This document shows positions 1 to 7,583 of a stretch of 59,884 nt of DNA, in pieces (the first letter of the stretch is position 1; the number at the start of each line of letters is the position of its first letter). Below the pieces are notes generated by a model. It searched no databases, was not told the DNA's origin, and saw only the letters and a program-made list of their open reading frames with translations. The position numbers were made by a program, and so were the translations under genes. Origin of the DNA: Chloroflexota bacterium (GTDB lineage: Bacteria > Chloroflexota > Dehalococcoidia > GIF9 > AB-539-J10); NCBI GenBank assembly GCA_013388845.1, contig JACAEN010000005.1, forward strand, positions 1 through 59,884. Direction: 5' to 3'.

Positions 1-1748
1 CCCCCGCCGGTGCTGGAGATTTCCAGAGTGCATAGATAAGCTGTCAGCCAGGGGTCGAAGCGGACATTTTCGGAAACCGCGCTTCCACTGCCATCTGCGG
101 TCCTTCCAGTAACAGGATCTGCTACGCCGCCACTGGGCCCGCTGGCATGGCCCCACCAGTTCGACGTGGCGTCAACGGGGACGGCGCTAGCTTGGACGTA
201 GAGCCCGTACTCATCGTTTCCAGCGAGGCTGTTGAACTTTATAAGCACGGTGCTGCCGCCGGCGATGTATTCCAGGTAGATTCCATAGTCATTTCTGGAG
301 ATTCTGTTGTCCTCGATGGAGAGGGTGCTGTTGTCCAGCCGGCCATTCCGGTTGGTTATGCCCTCTGTAGCACGAGTGAGGATATTCTGACTGATGGTGA
401 CCTCACTTCTGTTGTCGATGGAAAGCCATATGGCGAAGTTGGCGCCATTAGCATCGATTGTGAACCCAACGTCCTCTCCACCAAAGGAAACTCTCTCAGC
501 ATCCAGTTCTATGCTGACGGAGCCGATAATAGTGGTCAGCTCATACCCGTTTGCTGACTGGAGGGTCAGAGACTTGTCAATATTCAAGTCCTCCTCGTAT
601 TCTCCCTGGGTCACTATAATGGTGTCACCAGGGTTTGCCGCATCAATGGCGTCCTGGATAGAACCCGTGAAGTCCACGGCCCAAATCATGGGCTCAGTGC
701 CAATCTCGGCGCCCAGCCACGGCGAGTAAAGTACTTTTGTGGAGATGTCATCGCCATTGCCGGGTCCTACTTTACTGGGCCCGCTGGCATCGCCCCACCA
801 GTTCTTGGTGGCGTCCAGCGCCTCGCCTCCCTCGTTCCAGACACCATACCAGGAATTGCCGGCGATGTTGTTGAAATTAACGGTGATCCCGGTCAGTTTT
901 GTCTGCGTATCAAACACATAGATACCGAGGGAATTCTTGGTGAAAGTATTGCCTTCCACTTTGACATTCTTAGAAAGGGACCGGGCGTAGTGCGACTCGA
1001 AAGTTATACTTGCGCCCTTTGTGTAACCGGTTACCGTGTTATTCTTGATTTCGGTGTTAAGGAACTGCCCAGTGATGCCTACGCCCCCCGTAGCGAAGTC
1101 TCTCACTAGGTTGCCTTCAATAAGCGAATCTTTGAGGTACCCGGTGATGCCAAACTGCACGTTAACGACTTCGTTGTTCCTGAAGGTTGCCACAGTGGGA
1201 GGAAACGGGTCGAGAGCACCCACGTTGATGCCGTATTCTGCACCTTCCACATAGCAATATTCAACCGTCGCCTCTGTTGTGAAGGCCATAGAGATAGCGA
1301 ATTTGACTGAGTTCAAGGCGCGCACATTCTTGACGGTAATAGAGGCTGCCATGACAGGCTCTGGAGCTGTGATTCCGTGGCGGTTGTTCTGCACCGTCAG
1401 GCCATCAATCATGACGACGCGGCCGGCGGCGCTGACAATTTCGATCCCAGTTCCTTCCTCCGGATCGTTGGGTTGAATTATCGTTTCAGCTCCAGTGCGG
1501 GTCCGTGCGTCAACCCCGGCTTGCGCCCCCTTTAAGATCAACGACTTGTTAATGACAACATCCTCCTTATACAACCCCGCTGCCACTATGATGGTGTCGC
1601 CATCCGAGGCAGCATCAATGGCTGCTTGAATAGTGGGGTATTGACTGGGCACATATCTAATCGTGCCTGTCAAAACCGGGGCTGCCGTTACCAGCCCTAG
1701 GCTCACCACCAACACCAGAGCAAACAGGATACCAAGCATTTTTTTCAC
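1..1748 (-). CDS. Secreted right-handed beta-helix (NosD/pectate-lyase-like) surface protein, 3' part missing
   Basis: The reading frame is open from a GTG at 1748 to the left edge, so the C-terminus lies outside the window. The GTG sits 7 bases after an AGGAG Shine-Dalgarno. The first about 25 residues form a signal peptide (VKKM start, hydrophobic core, TAAP end). Then come two copies of a module that opens with a TIQAAIDAA or SIQDAIDAA phrase, continues with GDTIIV, and runs into parallel beta-helix coils with repeated N-N asparagine ladders. Each module ends with NWWGDASGPS or NWWGHASGPS, typical of NosD-like copper-binding or carbohydrate-binding surface proteins. It is likely exported and cell-surface attached. 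Substrate unknown. The family call rests on the repeated motifs only. Confidence 0.85.
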   Translation of the reverse strand, partial: MKKMLGILFALVLVVSLGLVTAAPVLTGTIRYVPSQYPTIQAAIDAASDGDTIIVAAGLYKEDVVINKSLILKGAQAGVDARTRTGAETIIQPNDPEEGTGIEIVSAAGRVVMIDGLTVQNNRHGITAPEPVMAASITVKNVRALNSVKFAISMAFTTEATVEYCYVEGAEYGINVGALDPFPPTVATFRNNEVVNVQFGITGYLKDSLIEGNLVRDFATGGVGITGQFLNTEIKNNTVTGYTKGASITFESHYARSLSKNVKVEGNTFTKNSLGIYVFDTQTKLTGITVNFNNIAGNSWYGVWNEGGEALDATKNWWGDASGPSKVGPGNGDDISTKVLYSPWLGAEIGTEPMIWAVDFTGSIQDAIDAANPGDTIIVTQGEYEEDLNIDKSLTLQSANGYELTTIIGSVSIELDAERVSFGGEDVGFTIDANGANFAIWLSIDNRSEVTISQNILTRATEGITNRNGRLDNSTLSIEDNRISRNDYGIYLEYIAGGSTVLIKFNSLAGNDEYGLYVQASAVPVDATSNWWGHASGPSGGVADPVTGRTADGSGSAVSENVRFDPWLTAYLCTLEISSTGG

Positions 1749-2201
1749 TTTTCCGCTCCTTTTATTGTTTTTGTTGTCTTATCGCCCCCTCCACCAGAGG
1801 CCTGGCAACTCGTCTATCGCGCAACTTTCACTTTCATAGGCATCACCCTCCCTAAAAACACAAAACCGACCTTTTGAAGTTCGGTTTCATCGCTAGCTAC
1901 TCGCGGTCAGGTGACCAGCTAAGGGCGCCGCCTCATCACTCCGCGTAATTTCTCTTCTCCACCATTCCATCACCTTTGCCCCTTAACCCCCGGTCAGCAC
2001 ATGGGAATAAGTAACAGCTTAAGTTTGCCAAACTTCCAGCTTTATTATATCACATTCTCGACACCGTCAATGGTCTTAACTCTCATATGAGCCCTTATCG
2101 CCAAGTTGATGAGCGGGGAAGTCATTCAGTTCTAGGAAAGACCTACCTATTGCCTTGATTCCGTGAGGCTTTATCTTTGGGGAACAGCTATCGATACCTT
2201 G
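1749..2201. other. Intergenic leader region between recR end and the beta-helix gene
   Basis: 453 bases without a convincing gene. On the minus strand it forms the leader of the beta-helix gene and holds two hairpins (separate entry). A possible nine-codon reading frame (MPMKVKVAR, 1814-1843, minus strand) follows a GGGAGGG but cannot be confirmed. The part from 2040 to 2201 is AT-richer and I see nothing further in it. Confidence 0.5.
1863..1960 (-). promoter_or_regulatory. Candidate structured 5' leader of the beta-helix gene
   Basis: Two nested palindromes lie about 115-210 bases before the GTG. One is AAACCGA paired with TCGGTTT, with an inner CTT/AAG, at 1863-1887. The other is GGTC/GACC flanked by AGCT repeats near 1900-1925. 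No poly-U tract follows, so a simple terminator is unlikely. It does not match a riboswitch consensus that I know. A structured regulatory leader is inference. Confidence 0.35.
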
Positions 2202-2801
2202 TTAGAATTCTCGCCTGTTTTCCAGTGCCTGCCCCAGGGTTAGGTCATCAGCATATTCTAACTCAGCACCAAAGGGCAGGCCACGAGCCAGGCGAGTGAC
2301 ACGGATGCCCAGAGGCGCGATAATCCGTTGCAGATACATAGCCATAGTTTCGCTCTCTACGTTAGGATTGGTTGCTATAATCACTTCGGTTACTGAGCCA
2401 TCCTTAAGACGAGCCAAAAGCTCCTTTACCTTCAAATCTTCAGGCCCGATACCCTCAGTCGGGCTGATGGTCCCATGAAGCACATGATAAACACCGTTAT
2501 ACTTCCCGGTCTGCTCTAAAGGGAGGATATCTGAAGGTTTCTCCACAACACAAATCTTAGAGTGGTCACGCTCTGCATCTTGACAAATGCGGCAAGGGTC
2601 ACAGTCGGTGTTGTTAAAGCAGATAGAGCAAAGCTTTATCTTTTCCTTCAGTGTTAAAATGGCCTCGGCTAAAGCCTTAGCTTCTTCATCAGGGCTGCGT
2701 AAGATATGATAAGCCAGCCTCTTGGCACTTTTTGGTCCGATTCCCGGCAGCTTGTTTAATTCCGCAATTAATCTAGCTATAGGCTCAGCGATAACCGACA
2801 T
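2202..2801 (-). CDS. recR: Recombination mediator protein RecR
   Basis: RecR helps load RecA at gaps in damaged DNA together with RecO/RecF. The 199-residue product has the normal length. It shows the N-terminal helix-hairpin-helix (LPGIGPKSAKRLA, about residues 18-30), a C4 zinc finger (Cys58, 61, 70, 73) and a Toprim domain beginning at CVVEKPSD (about 84) with the later TNPNVESE stretch. It is the last gene of a dnaX-ybaB-recR cluster, an arrangement common across bacteria. A palindromic repeat separates it from ybaB by 70 bases. Confidence 0.97.
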   Translation of the reverse strand: MSVIAEPIARLIAELNKLPGIGPKSAKRLAYHILRSPDEEAKALAEAILTLKEKIKLCSICFNNTDCDPCRICQDAERDHSKICVVEKPSDILPLEQTGKYNGVYHVLHGTISPTEGIGPEDLKVKELLARLKDGSVTEVIIATNPNVESETMAMYLQRIIAPLGIRVTRLARGLPFGAELEYADDLTLGQALENRREF

Positions 2802-2822
2802 TTTTCTAACCCTTTACCTTAT

Positions 2823-2866
2823 TGTCATTTCGAGCCCCGGCAAGTCGGGGCGAAGAATCTTCGAAC
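2823..2866. repeat. Short palindromic interspersed repeat, truncated copy
   Basis: TGTCATTTCGAG is followed by GCCCCGGCAAGTCGGGGC and CGAAGAATCTTCGA. This is a short form of the family also seen at 13391, 14787, 50069, 59299 and inside several genes. Confidence 0.7.
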
Positions 2867-2871
2867 TTTTT

Positions 2872-3177
2872 CTAAAGTAACCCCGGTATATTGAGACCAC
2901 CGGTCAAACTGCTGAGGTGCTTATTAACAAGCTCCTGCGACTTGGTAATAGCCTCATTGACGGCAGTCATGACCAAATCTTGCAGTAACTCAACGTCTCC
3001 GCTCTCCACCACTTCGGGAGATATCTCTACAGAATGAACCTTCTGGTGTCCGTCAAGCACCACTTTGACAGCCCCACCGCCACTGGTAGCTTCCACGGTC
3101 ATTTTGCCCAATTCTTCTTGGGCTTTGGCCAACTTGGCCTGAAGTTGCTGGGCTTGACGTAATATTGATTTATCCAT
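2872..3177 (-). CDS. Nucleoid-associated protein, YbaB/EbfC family
   Basis: A 101-residue protein of the family's usual size. YbaB/EbfC proteins are small dimers that bind DNA without strict sequence preference and are almost always encoded between dnaX and recR, as here. The sequence has the amphipathic N-terminal helix rich in Gln and Lys, the TVEATSGGGAVKV core and the glycine-proline tail ending in NIPGLL. The start ATG follows AAGGAGATAA. The family link to replication or repair rests on genomic context. Confidence 0.95.
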   Translation of the reverse strand: MDKSILRQAQQLQAKLAKAQEELGKMTVEATSGGGAVKVVLDGHQKVHSVEISPEVVESGDVELLQDLVMTAVNEAITKSQELVNKHLSSLTGGLNIPGLL

Positions 3178-3206
3178 TTATCTCCTTCCTTGGGTTTCGC
3201 TCAGGA

Positions 3207-4847
3207 CTACAACTCCTCCTTAATCTTGGCTCCCATTTCCAGGGCAGCTTTAACTACCGGGTTTTGCGTCCTCGCCCGGGACGGGACTTCCTTTTTGGGA
3301 TCAACTAAAATACACCGTATCTTGTAGGGCCGACCAAAGACCTCCTTGAGCTTTTTTTCCACTAAATGTCGATATTTGGCGTCTTCGATTTTCTCCTTAT
3401 GGAAGGAATAATAGAAACCCAGCACCAGTGTATCATCCTCCAGAGCTACAGGGTCACAGGCACTACGCAAAAAAGCATCCAAATTGCCACTGGAGCCTTC
3501 CCCTCGCAAAGATTTGATGAACTCCTTCCAGTGACTACGGAGGTAATCAATGTTCTGAGGAATCCCCTCGCTGGGGACCTCAGTCCCGGTTCTCTCGAGC
3601 CCCACTGCTACAGGAACCTCACTTGGAACCTCAGTGGCGACTGTCTTGTTATCCAGTGTCGCATGAGCCTCGCCCCAGATTTTCTCGGGGGGCTCAGTTA
3701 TCTCAGTCCCGACTCTGTTGGGATCCACTACCTCCGAAGATTTAGCTGTAGTTAGCTGCTCTGGTCCTGGGGATGGAGACAAGGCGCAGCTCAGGAAAGC
3801 CAATTCTAGGGGCAAAGCGGAGTAATCAGCACTGCGAAAATCTATGCCTGAGAAAGCCTTTACGGCCTTGAGTAGATAATCCAGAGTAGCATTGGCGGCC
3901 AGGCCTCCCATCTCAGCTAAGTCTTCACTTGTAACATTAAGAGCCTCTTGGCATCGTGATTTGGCCAGCAACAATCCTCGCAGGTATTCTACTAATCCCA
4001 GACTGAACTGACGGAGGTCAATACCATCGCTATTGAGGCTATTTATGACTCTTAGACCGCCTGCCACATCCCTAGTGACTATACAACGTGCTAGTTGTCT
4101 AATCTGCGCATCCCAGCCGATGCCCAGCTCGGCTTGAACCTGAGCAAGCTCAATTGTATTGCCATAGTAAGCAATCATCTGCTGCAAGATATTCTCAGCA
4201 TCTCGAAGGCTCCCGGTGGCAGCACGGGCAATAAGTTCTAAGGCACCAAGCTCGATGTGAATCCCCTCTTTCTCGCATATTAGCTTGAGCTTATTCACTA
4301 TCTCGGTTTGCCGCAGGCGATGGAAGTTGAAGCGCTGACATCTTGATACTATGGTGGCTATGACCTTGTGGGCTTCTGTGGTGGCTAAAACAAAAATTAC
4401 ATGAGGCGGTGGCTCCTCCAATGTCTTCAATAGGGCATTGCAAGCCGCCTCGGTAAGCATGTGGACTTCATCTATAATGTAGACCTTGTAGCGAGCCAGG
4501 CTGGGGGCGTAATTCGCCTTTTCCCTCAGGCTACGGATTTCATCGATGCCCCGATTGCTGGCGGCATCTATCTCTATTACATCCAGAGCTCTGCCTTCAG
4601 TGATGGAACGGCACATGTCGCAAGCATTGCAGGGCTCGCCGCCGGCTTGATTGAGGCAGTTGACTGCTTTGGCTAAGATGCGTGCTGTGCTGGTCTTGCC
4701 TGTACCCCGGGGACCGCAAAAAAGATAGGCATGAGCTATCTTCCCACTCTCCACAGCGTTACGCAGAGTCTGAGTTACAGGCTCCTGCCCCACCACATCA
4801 CTTAAGGTCTGTGGTCGCCACTTGCGGTAAAAAACCTCAGAGCCCAT
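3207..4847 (-). CDS. dnaX: DNA polymerase III gamma/tau subunit (clamp loader)
   Basis: This is the AAA+ ATPase of the replicative clamp loader, which opens and loads the beta clamp. The 546-residue product opens with FYRKWRPQTLSDVVGQ. It has a Walker A motif GPRGTGKT at 45-52, a four-cysteine zinc module (Cys64, 73, 76, 79), a Walker B motif IIDEVHML near 125 and the SRCQRF sensor motif. The C-terminal third is divergent and may bind polymerase. No obvious gamma/tau slippage site was seen. The ATG has no Shine-Dalgarno but lies 8 bases after a TATAAT, suggesting a leaderless message. ybaB and recR follow. Confidence 0.97.
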   Translation of the reverse strand: MGSEVFYRKWRPQTLSDVVGQEPVTQTLRNAVESGKIAHAYLFCGPRGTGKTSTARILAKAVNCLNQAGGEPCNACDMCRSITEGRALDVIEIDAASNRGIDEIRSLREKANYAPSLARYKVYIIDEVHMLTEAACNALLKTLEEPPPHVIFVLATTEAHKVIATIVSRCQRFNFHRLRQTEIVNKLKLICEKEGIHIELGALELIARAATGSLRDAENILQQMIAYYGNTIELAQVQAELGIGWDAQIRQLARCIVTRDVAGGLRVINSLNSDGIDLRQFSLGLVEYLRGLLLAKSRCQEALNVTSEDLAEMGGLAANATLDYLLKAVKAFSGIDFRSADYSALPLELAFLSCALSPSPGPEQLTTAKSSEVVDPNRVGTEITEPPEKIWGEAHATLDNKTVATEVPSEVPVAVGLERTGTEVPSEGIPQNIDYLRSHWKEFIKSLRGEGSSGNLDAFLRSACDPVALEDDTLVLGFYYSFHKEKIEDAKYRHLVEKKLKEVFGRPYKIRCILVDPKKEVPSRARTQNPVVKAALEMGAKIKEEL

Positions 4848-4855
4848 ATGCTCTT

Positions 4856-4861
4856 ATTATA
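4856..4861 (-). promoter_or_regulatory. -10 hexamer TATAAT of dnaX, leaderless arrangement
   Basis: A perfect TATAAT ends 8 bases before the dnaX ATG, so transcription should start at or within a base or two of the start codon. The -35 is weak (TTTGGG at 17 bases). No ribosome binding site is present. Confidence 0.5.
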
Positions 4862-5066
4862 CACCCCTCCCCACAATCCCCAAAGGAGATTCCTGTGCTA
4901 GAGCACGGGTAAGATATCAATTTTTTGCAGCACACGCAGCGGCCGCCTATAGTAGAAGGCCGTAAAAGTAGTAGACTTCCGCGGTGGAAACCGACACGGG
5001 TGATAACCAAAGAGCTAGTCCTAGTTGCCTATTTATCAGGCTTGTGGCAGTCGGGTCTCCAAAAAT

Positions 5067-5543
5067 CTACTTGTTAGCTTGCTTCTCGGCCCAGTCGCCT
5101 GCCCCAGGCACCTTCCACATCTTGCCACTTCCAGCCTGGACCATAAGGATAATCCATAACACAAATCTAGCAATCGAAACAATGAGCACTAGAGGCCCTA
5201 GGCTTAAACCTATATATAGAGGAAGAGGCTCCAGGCCTATATAGGGAATGGGACCGAAGCTGAGTGGAAGCAAAATTAACAGGAGCACGTCCAGTGCCCC
5301 GAAAGTTATGATGGATTGCCAGGCATGGAATTTGATGAAGGTGCTCTTCTTCTCCAGAACCACAAAGATTATTCCAGTTATCCACCCAGCCAAGTAGCAA
5401 AGGAGGCCCGCTACAGTGGCGGATAGGCCTGTGCTACTTTCCGCTTCTGGCTTAGCTGTAATGTTGACGACAAGTCCAGCGCCGCACTTGTAGCAAAAGT
5501 TAGCTCCCCCGGGATTTTCCACCCCACATCTTGAGCAAAACGT
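5067..5543 (-). CDS. Zinc-ribbon membrane protein with probable ACG start
   Basis: This is a paralogue of the gene at 6375: an N-terminal double CxxC zinc ribbon (CSRC and CYKC), a linker rich in Glu/Ser, then three to four membrane segments with the shared phrases AGLLCY, AGWITGI, FVVLEKKS and KFHAWQSI, and a KMWKVPGAGDWAEKQ tail. No ATG, GTG or TTG precedes the first CxxC pair. A strong GGAGG (5550-5554) lies 6 bases before ACG at 5541-5543, exactly where the paralogue has ATG, and an in-frame TAG lies just upstream. The alternative GTG at 5522 is 27 bases from the Shine-Dalgarno and would cut the ribbon in half. Membrane-protein function unknown. Confidence 0.7.
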   Translation of the reverse strand, partial: TFCSRCGVENPGGANFCYKCGAGLVVNITAKPEAESSTGLSATVAGLLCYLAGWITGIIFVVLEKKSTFIKFHAWQSIITFGALDVLLLILLPLSFGPIPYIGLEPLPLYIGLSLGPLVLIVSIARFVLWIILMVQAGSGKMWKVPGAGDWAEKQANK

Positions 5544-5634
5544 GTTCTACCTCCTCACCTCAAATCTATATTGTGTGTTAAAGACAAGTCAATTGCGTTT
5601 TGGGGCTTGCTTCTACAGGAAAGTCTGTTGAGGG

Positions 5635-6252
5635 TCAGCCGCCCATCGGTATGCAGTTTTCCATTTCCGTCTTTGATATATCCCTGTGAGCCCCAGTTAG
5701 GCCGAAATCATAAAGATACATGGTAGTCTCTCCATTGTCATCAATGACTTTTACCATGCCAAATGGGACTTGACTGCTCACCCATACCTCACTCTGTGTC
5801 GTAAATTTGGCCACGTTTACTGTCTTTACCGTGGGAGTGGTATATGTTCCATATGATATATCGGGGAGATTCGGGTCATACTCACTAGGGGTCTCAGTCT
5901 CAGGGGGCTCAGGGCTTTGACCGACGTTCATACACATCACCTGGTCTCCCATCTTCACCACGTACTTCACCACCTCGCCAGTGGCAGTGTCGCTCCATAT
6001 TTGCATAATCATCTCTTCCTGCTCCGACATGGTAATTTCAAAACCAGTGCAAGTCTTTCCGTCAACTGTGTCCTGCCCTATACATTCCATCCTCTGGTGG
6101 TACTCTTCACCATTATTAGAAAGGACATACTCAGCCCACTGCCCTTCGGCTGGTGCCATAAACCCAGTGTAACCAGACGGAGTACCGTGACAAGCTGGCA
6201 ACAAAGCTGTCGCCAATAAAAGGACTACTACAATACCAGTCGTCCTTTTCAC
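5635..6252 (-). CDS. Putative lipoprotein of unknown function
   Basis: 205 residues with an N-terminal signal sequence and a lipobox ending in LLPAC, so it is probably lipid-anchored outside the membrane. The start is GTG, 8 bases after AAGGAG. The mature part contains several acidic, Met-rich stretches and a Pro/Glu-rich linker (PEPPETETPSEYDP) that separates two globular halves. Phrases such as GQWAEYVLS and MYLYDFGLTG suggest a beta-rich fold like lipoprotein families that bind ligands in the envelope, but I do not recognise it. It sits between two paralogous zinc-ribbon membrane genes. Confidence 0.65.
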   Translation of the reverse strand: MKRTTGIVVVLLLATALLPACHGTPSGYTGFMAPAEGQWAEYVLSNNGEEYHQRMECIGQDTVDGKTCTGFEITMSEQEEMIMQIWSDTATGEVVKYVVKMGDQVMCMNVGQSPEPPETETPSEYDPNLPDISYGTYTTPTVKTVNVAKFTTQSEVWVSSQVPFGMVKVIDDNGETTMYLYDFGLTGAHRDISKTEMENCIPMGG

Positions 6253-6374
6253 TTCCGCAGCTCCTTATCAAAATGGGATAGGCACTTCCTTACGCCTCTC
6301 TGCATCGGCAATGCCGAAGACCTAGCCGTAGTTACCTAATCTATCAGGCTTAAGGCAGCGCATTCTGAGAAGTG

Positions 6375-6845
6375 TTATTTGCTGGCTTGCTTCTCAGCCC
6401 AATTGCCTGCTAAGGGCACCTTCCACATTTTACCTTGGTAAGCCATGAGCATAAGGACAATCCACAACCCCACAGTTATCACCCAGACAATAATGCCCAG
6501 GATATGTGCAAACCACCATCCGGGCGAAAGGAAGAATGTTGCGATACCAATTATAGATAAGATAATCTGAACCACGGTGAGTACTCCAAAGGTCATTATG
6601 GATTGCCAGGCATGGAATTTAACAAACTTGCTCTTCTTCTCCAGAACCACAAAAACTATTCCCGTTATCCACCCAGCCACGTAGCAAAGGAGCCCGGCGA
6701 CATTGGCTGACATACCTGTGCTGCTCTCTGCTTCGGGCTTAGCTGCAGCTTCGGATGGCTTGCGGGCGGCACCAAGCTCAGCGCCGCACTTGGAGCAAAA
6801 CTTAGCCCCATCAGGATTTTCTGCGCCACATTTAGAGCAAAACAT
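6375..6845 (-). CDS. Zinc-ribbon membrane protein, DUF4870-like
   Basis: The ATG at 6845 is preceded by AAGGAGGTGAAT; an upstream in-frame GTG at 6851 is too close to the Shine-Dalgarno. The 156-residue protein begins with a complete zinc ribbon (CSKC and CSKC), then an Ala/Lys/Glu linker and three to four membrane helices with charged loops (EKKSKFVKFHAWQS). The pattern resembles DUF4870 or TMEM-type small membrane proteins with zinc-ribbon heads. The gene at 5067 is a local duplicate. Role unknown. Confidence 0.75.
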   Translation of the reverse strand: MFCSKCGAENPDGAKFCSKCGAELGAARKPSEAAAKPEAESSTGMSANVAGLLCYVAGWITGIVFVVLEKKSKFVKFHAWQSIMTFGVLTVVQIILSIIGIATFFLSPGWWFAHILGIIVWVITVGLWIVLMLMAYQGKMWKVPLAGNWAEKQASK

Positions 6846-6911
6846 ATTCACCTCCTTGCATTAAATCTATATTACGTATCAGGGATATGTCAATAGCCTC
6901 AGACTCTAGGC

Positions 6912-7520
6912 TCAGCCTAAAATGGTCAAAACGCCTTCACGAATCATCTTGACAGCAATAGCCGCTAAAAGTAGCATAACTATTTTGGATGCAGCGTTCA
7001 CGCCGGTGCGTCCTAACAAATTTACAATTCGGTCAGCTTGTCGGAAAACCACCCACTGTATTGCTAGATTAAGTACAAAGGAAGCTAACACAATCGGAAT
7101 ACGATATTGGCCAATAAGCAGTAACAAACTAGCAAGCACCGCTGGCCCGACAACCAGAGGAGTGCCTAGGGGTACCACACCTACCATGTCGGAGGCTAAT
7201 GAATCCTCAGCTTCTACAATCTTACCGGTGATTAGATCCTTTATGGCCAAAATCAGCAAAATGATGCCACCAGCCACTAAGAAATCAGCCACCTCAATGC
7301 CTAAGAGCAAAAAGATAGCTTTGCCAACAGCCACAAATCCCAGACCGACACCGAGGGCTGTGAGTGTGGCCAGATTGGCGGCATGCCTACGATGTTTAAG
7401 CTCTATGCCTTGCGTCAAAGCGAGGAAGATAGGCAAATTCCCCACGGAGTCCATGGCGAAAAAAAGCGGAACAAAGGTCAGAGCTAATTCTTGAAGAACC
7501 TCTACCATCTCACTTGACAT
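6912..7520 (-). CDS. MarC family integral membrane protein
   Basis: 202 residues with six predicted hydrophobic segments, the MarC/UPF0056 pattern. Signature stretches include FFAMDSVGNLPIFLAL at the N-terminus, GGIILLILAI in the middle and VVPLGTPLVVGPA before the last helices. MarC proteins were once linked to multiple-antibiotic resistance but their substrate is unknown. The start ATG at 7520 is weakly supported; a second ATG at 7508 is possible. It follows gyrA on the same strand and may be co-transcribed. Confidence 0.85.
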   Translation of the reverse strand: MSSEMVEVLQELALTFVPLFFAMDSVGNLPIFLALTQGIELKHRRHAANLATLTALGVGLGFVAVGKAIFLLLGIEVADFLVAGGIILLILAIKDLITGKIVEAEDSLASDMVGVVPLGTPLVVGPAVLASLLLLIGQYRIPIVLASFVLNLAIQWVVFRQADRIVNLLGRTGVNAASKIVMLLLAAIAVKMIREGVLTILG

Positions 7521-7583
7521 CCTACTTTCTCAATTCTAAACTCAAATTCGGTTGGGATTTGGATTTTGTATTTCCTAAAAGGG

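Noticed and set aside
4848-5066. Possible signal recognition particle RNA upstream of dnaX
   Set aside because: The conserved GGAAGCAGCCA-type core was not found on either strand.
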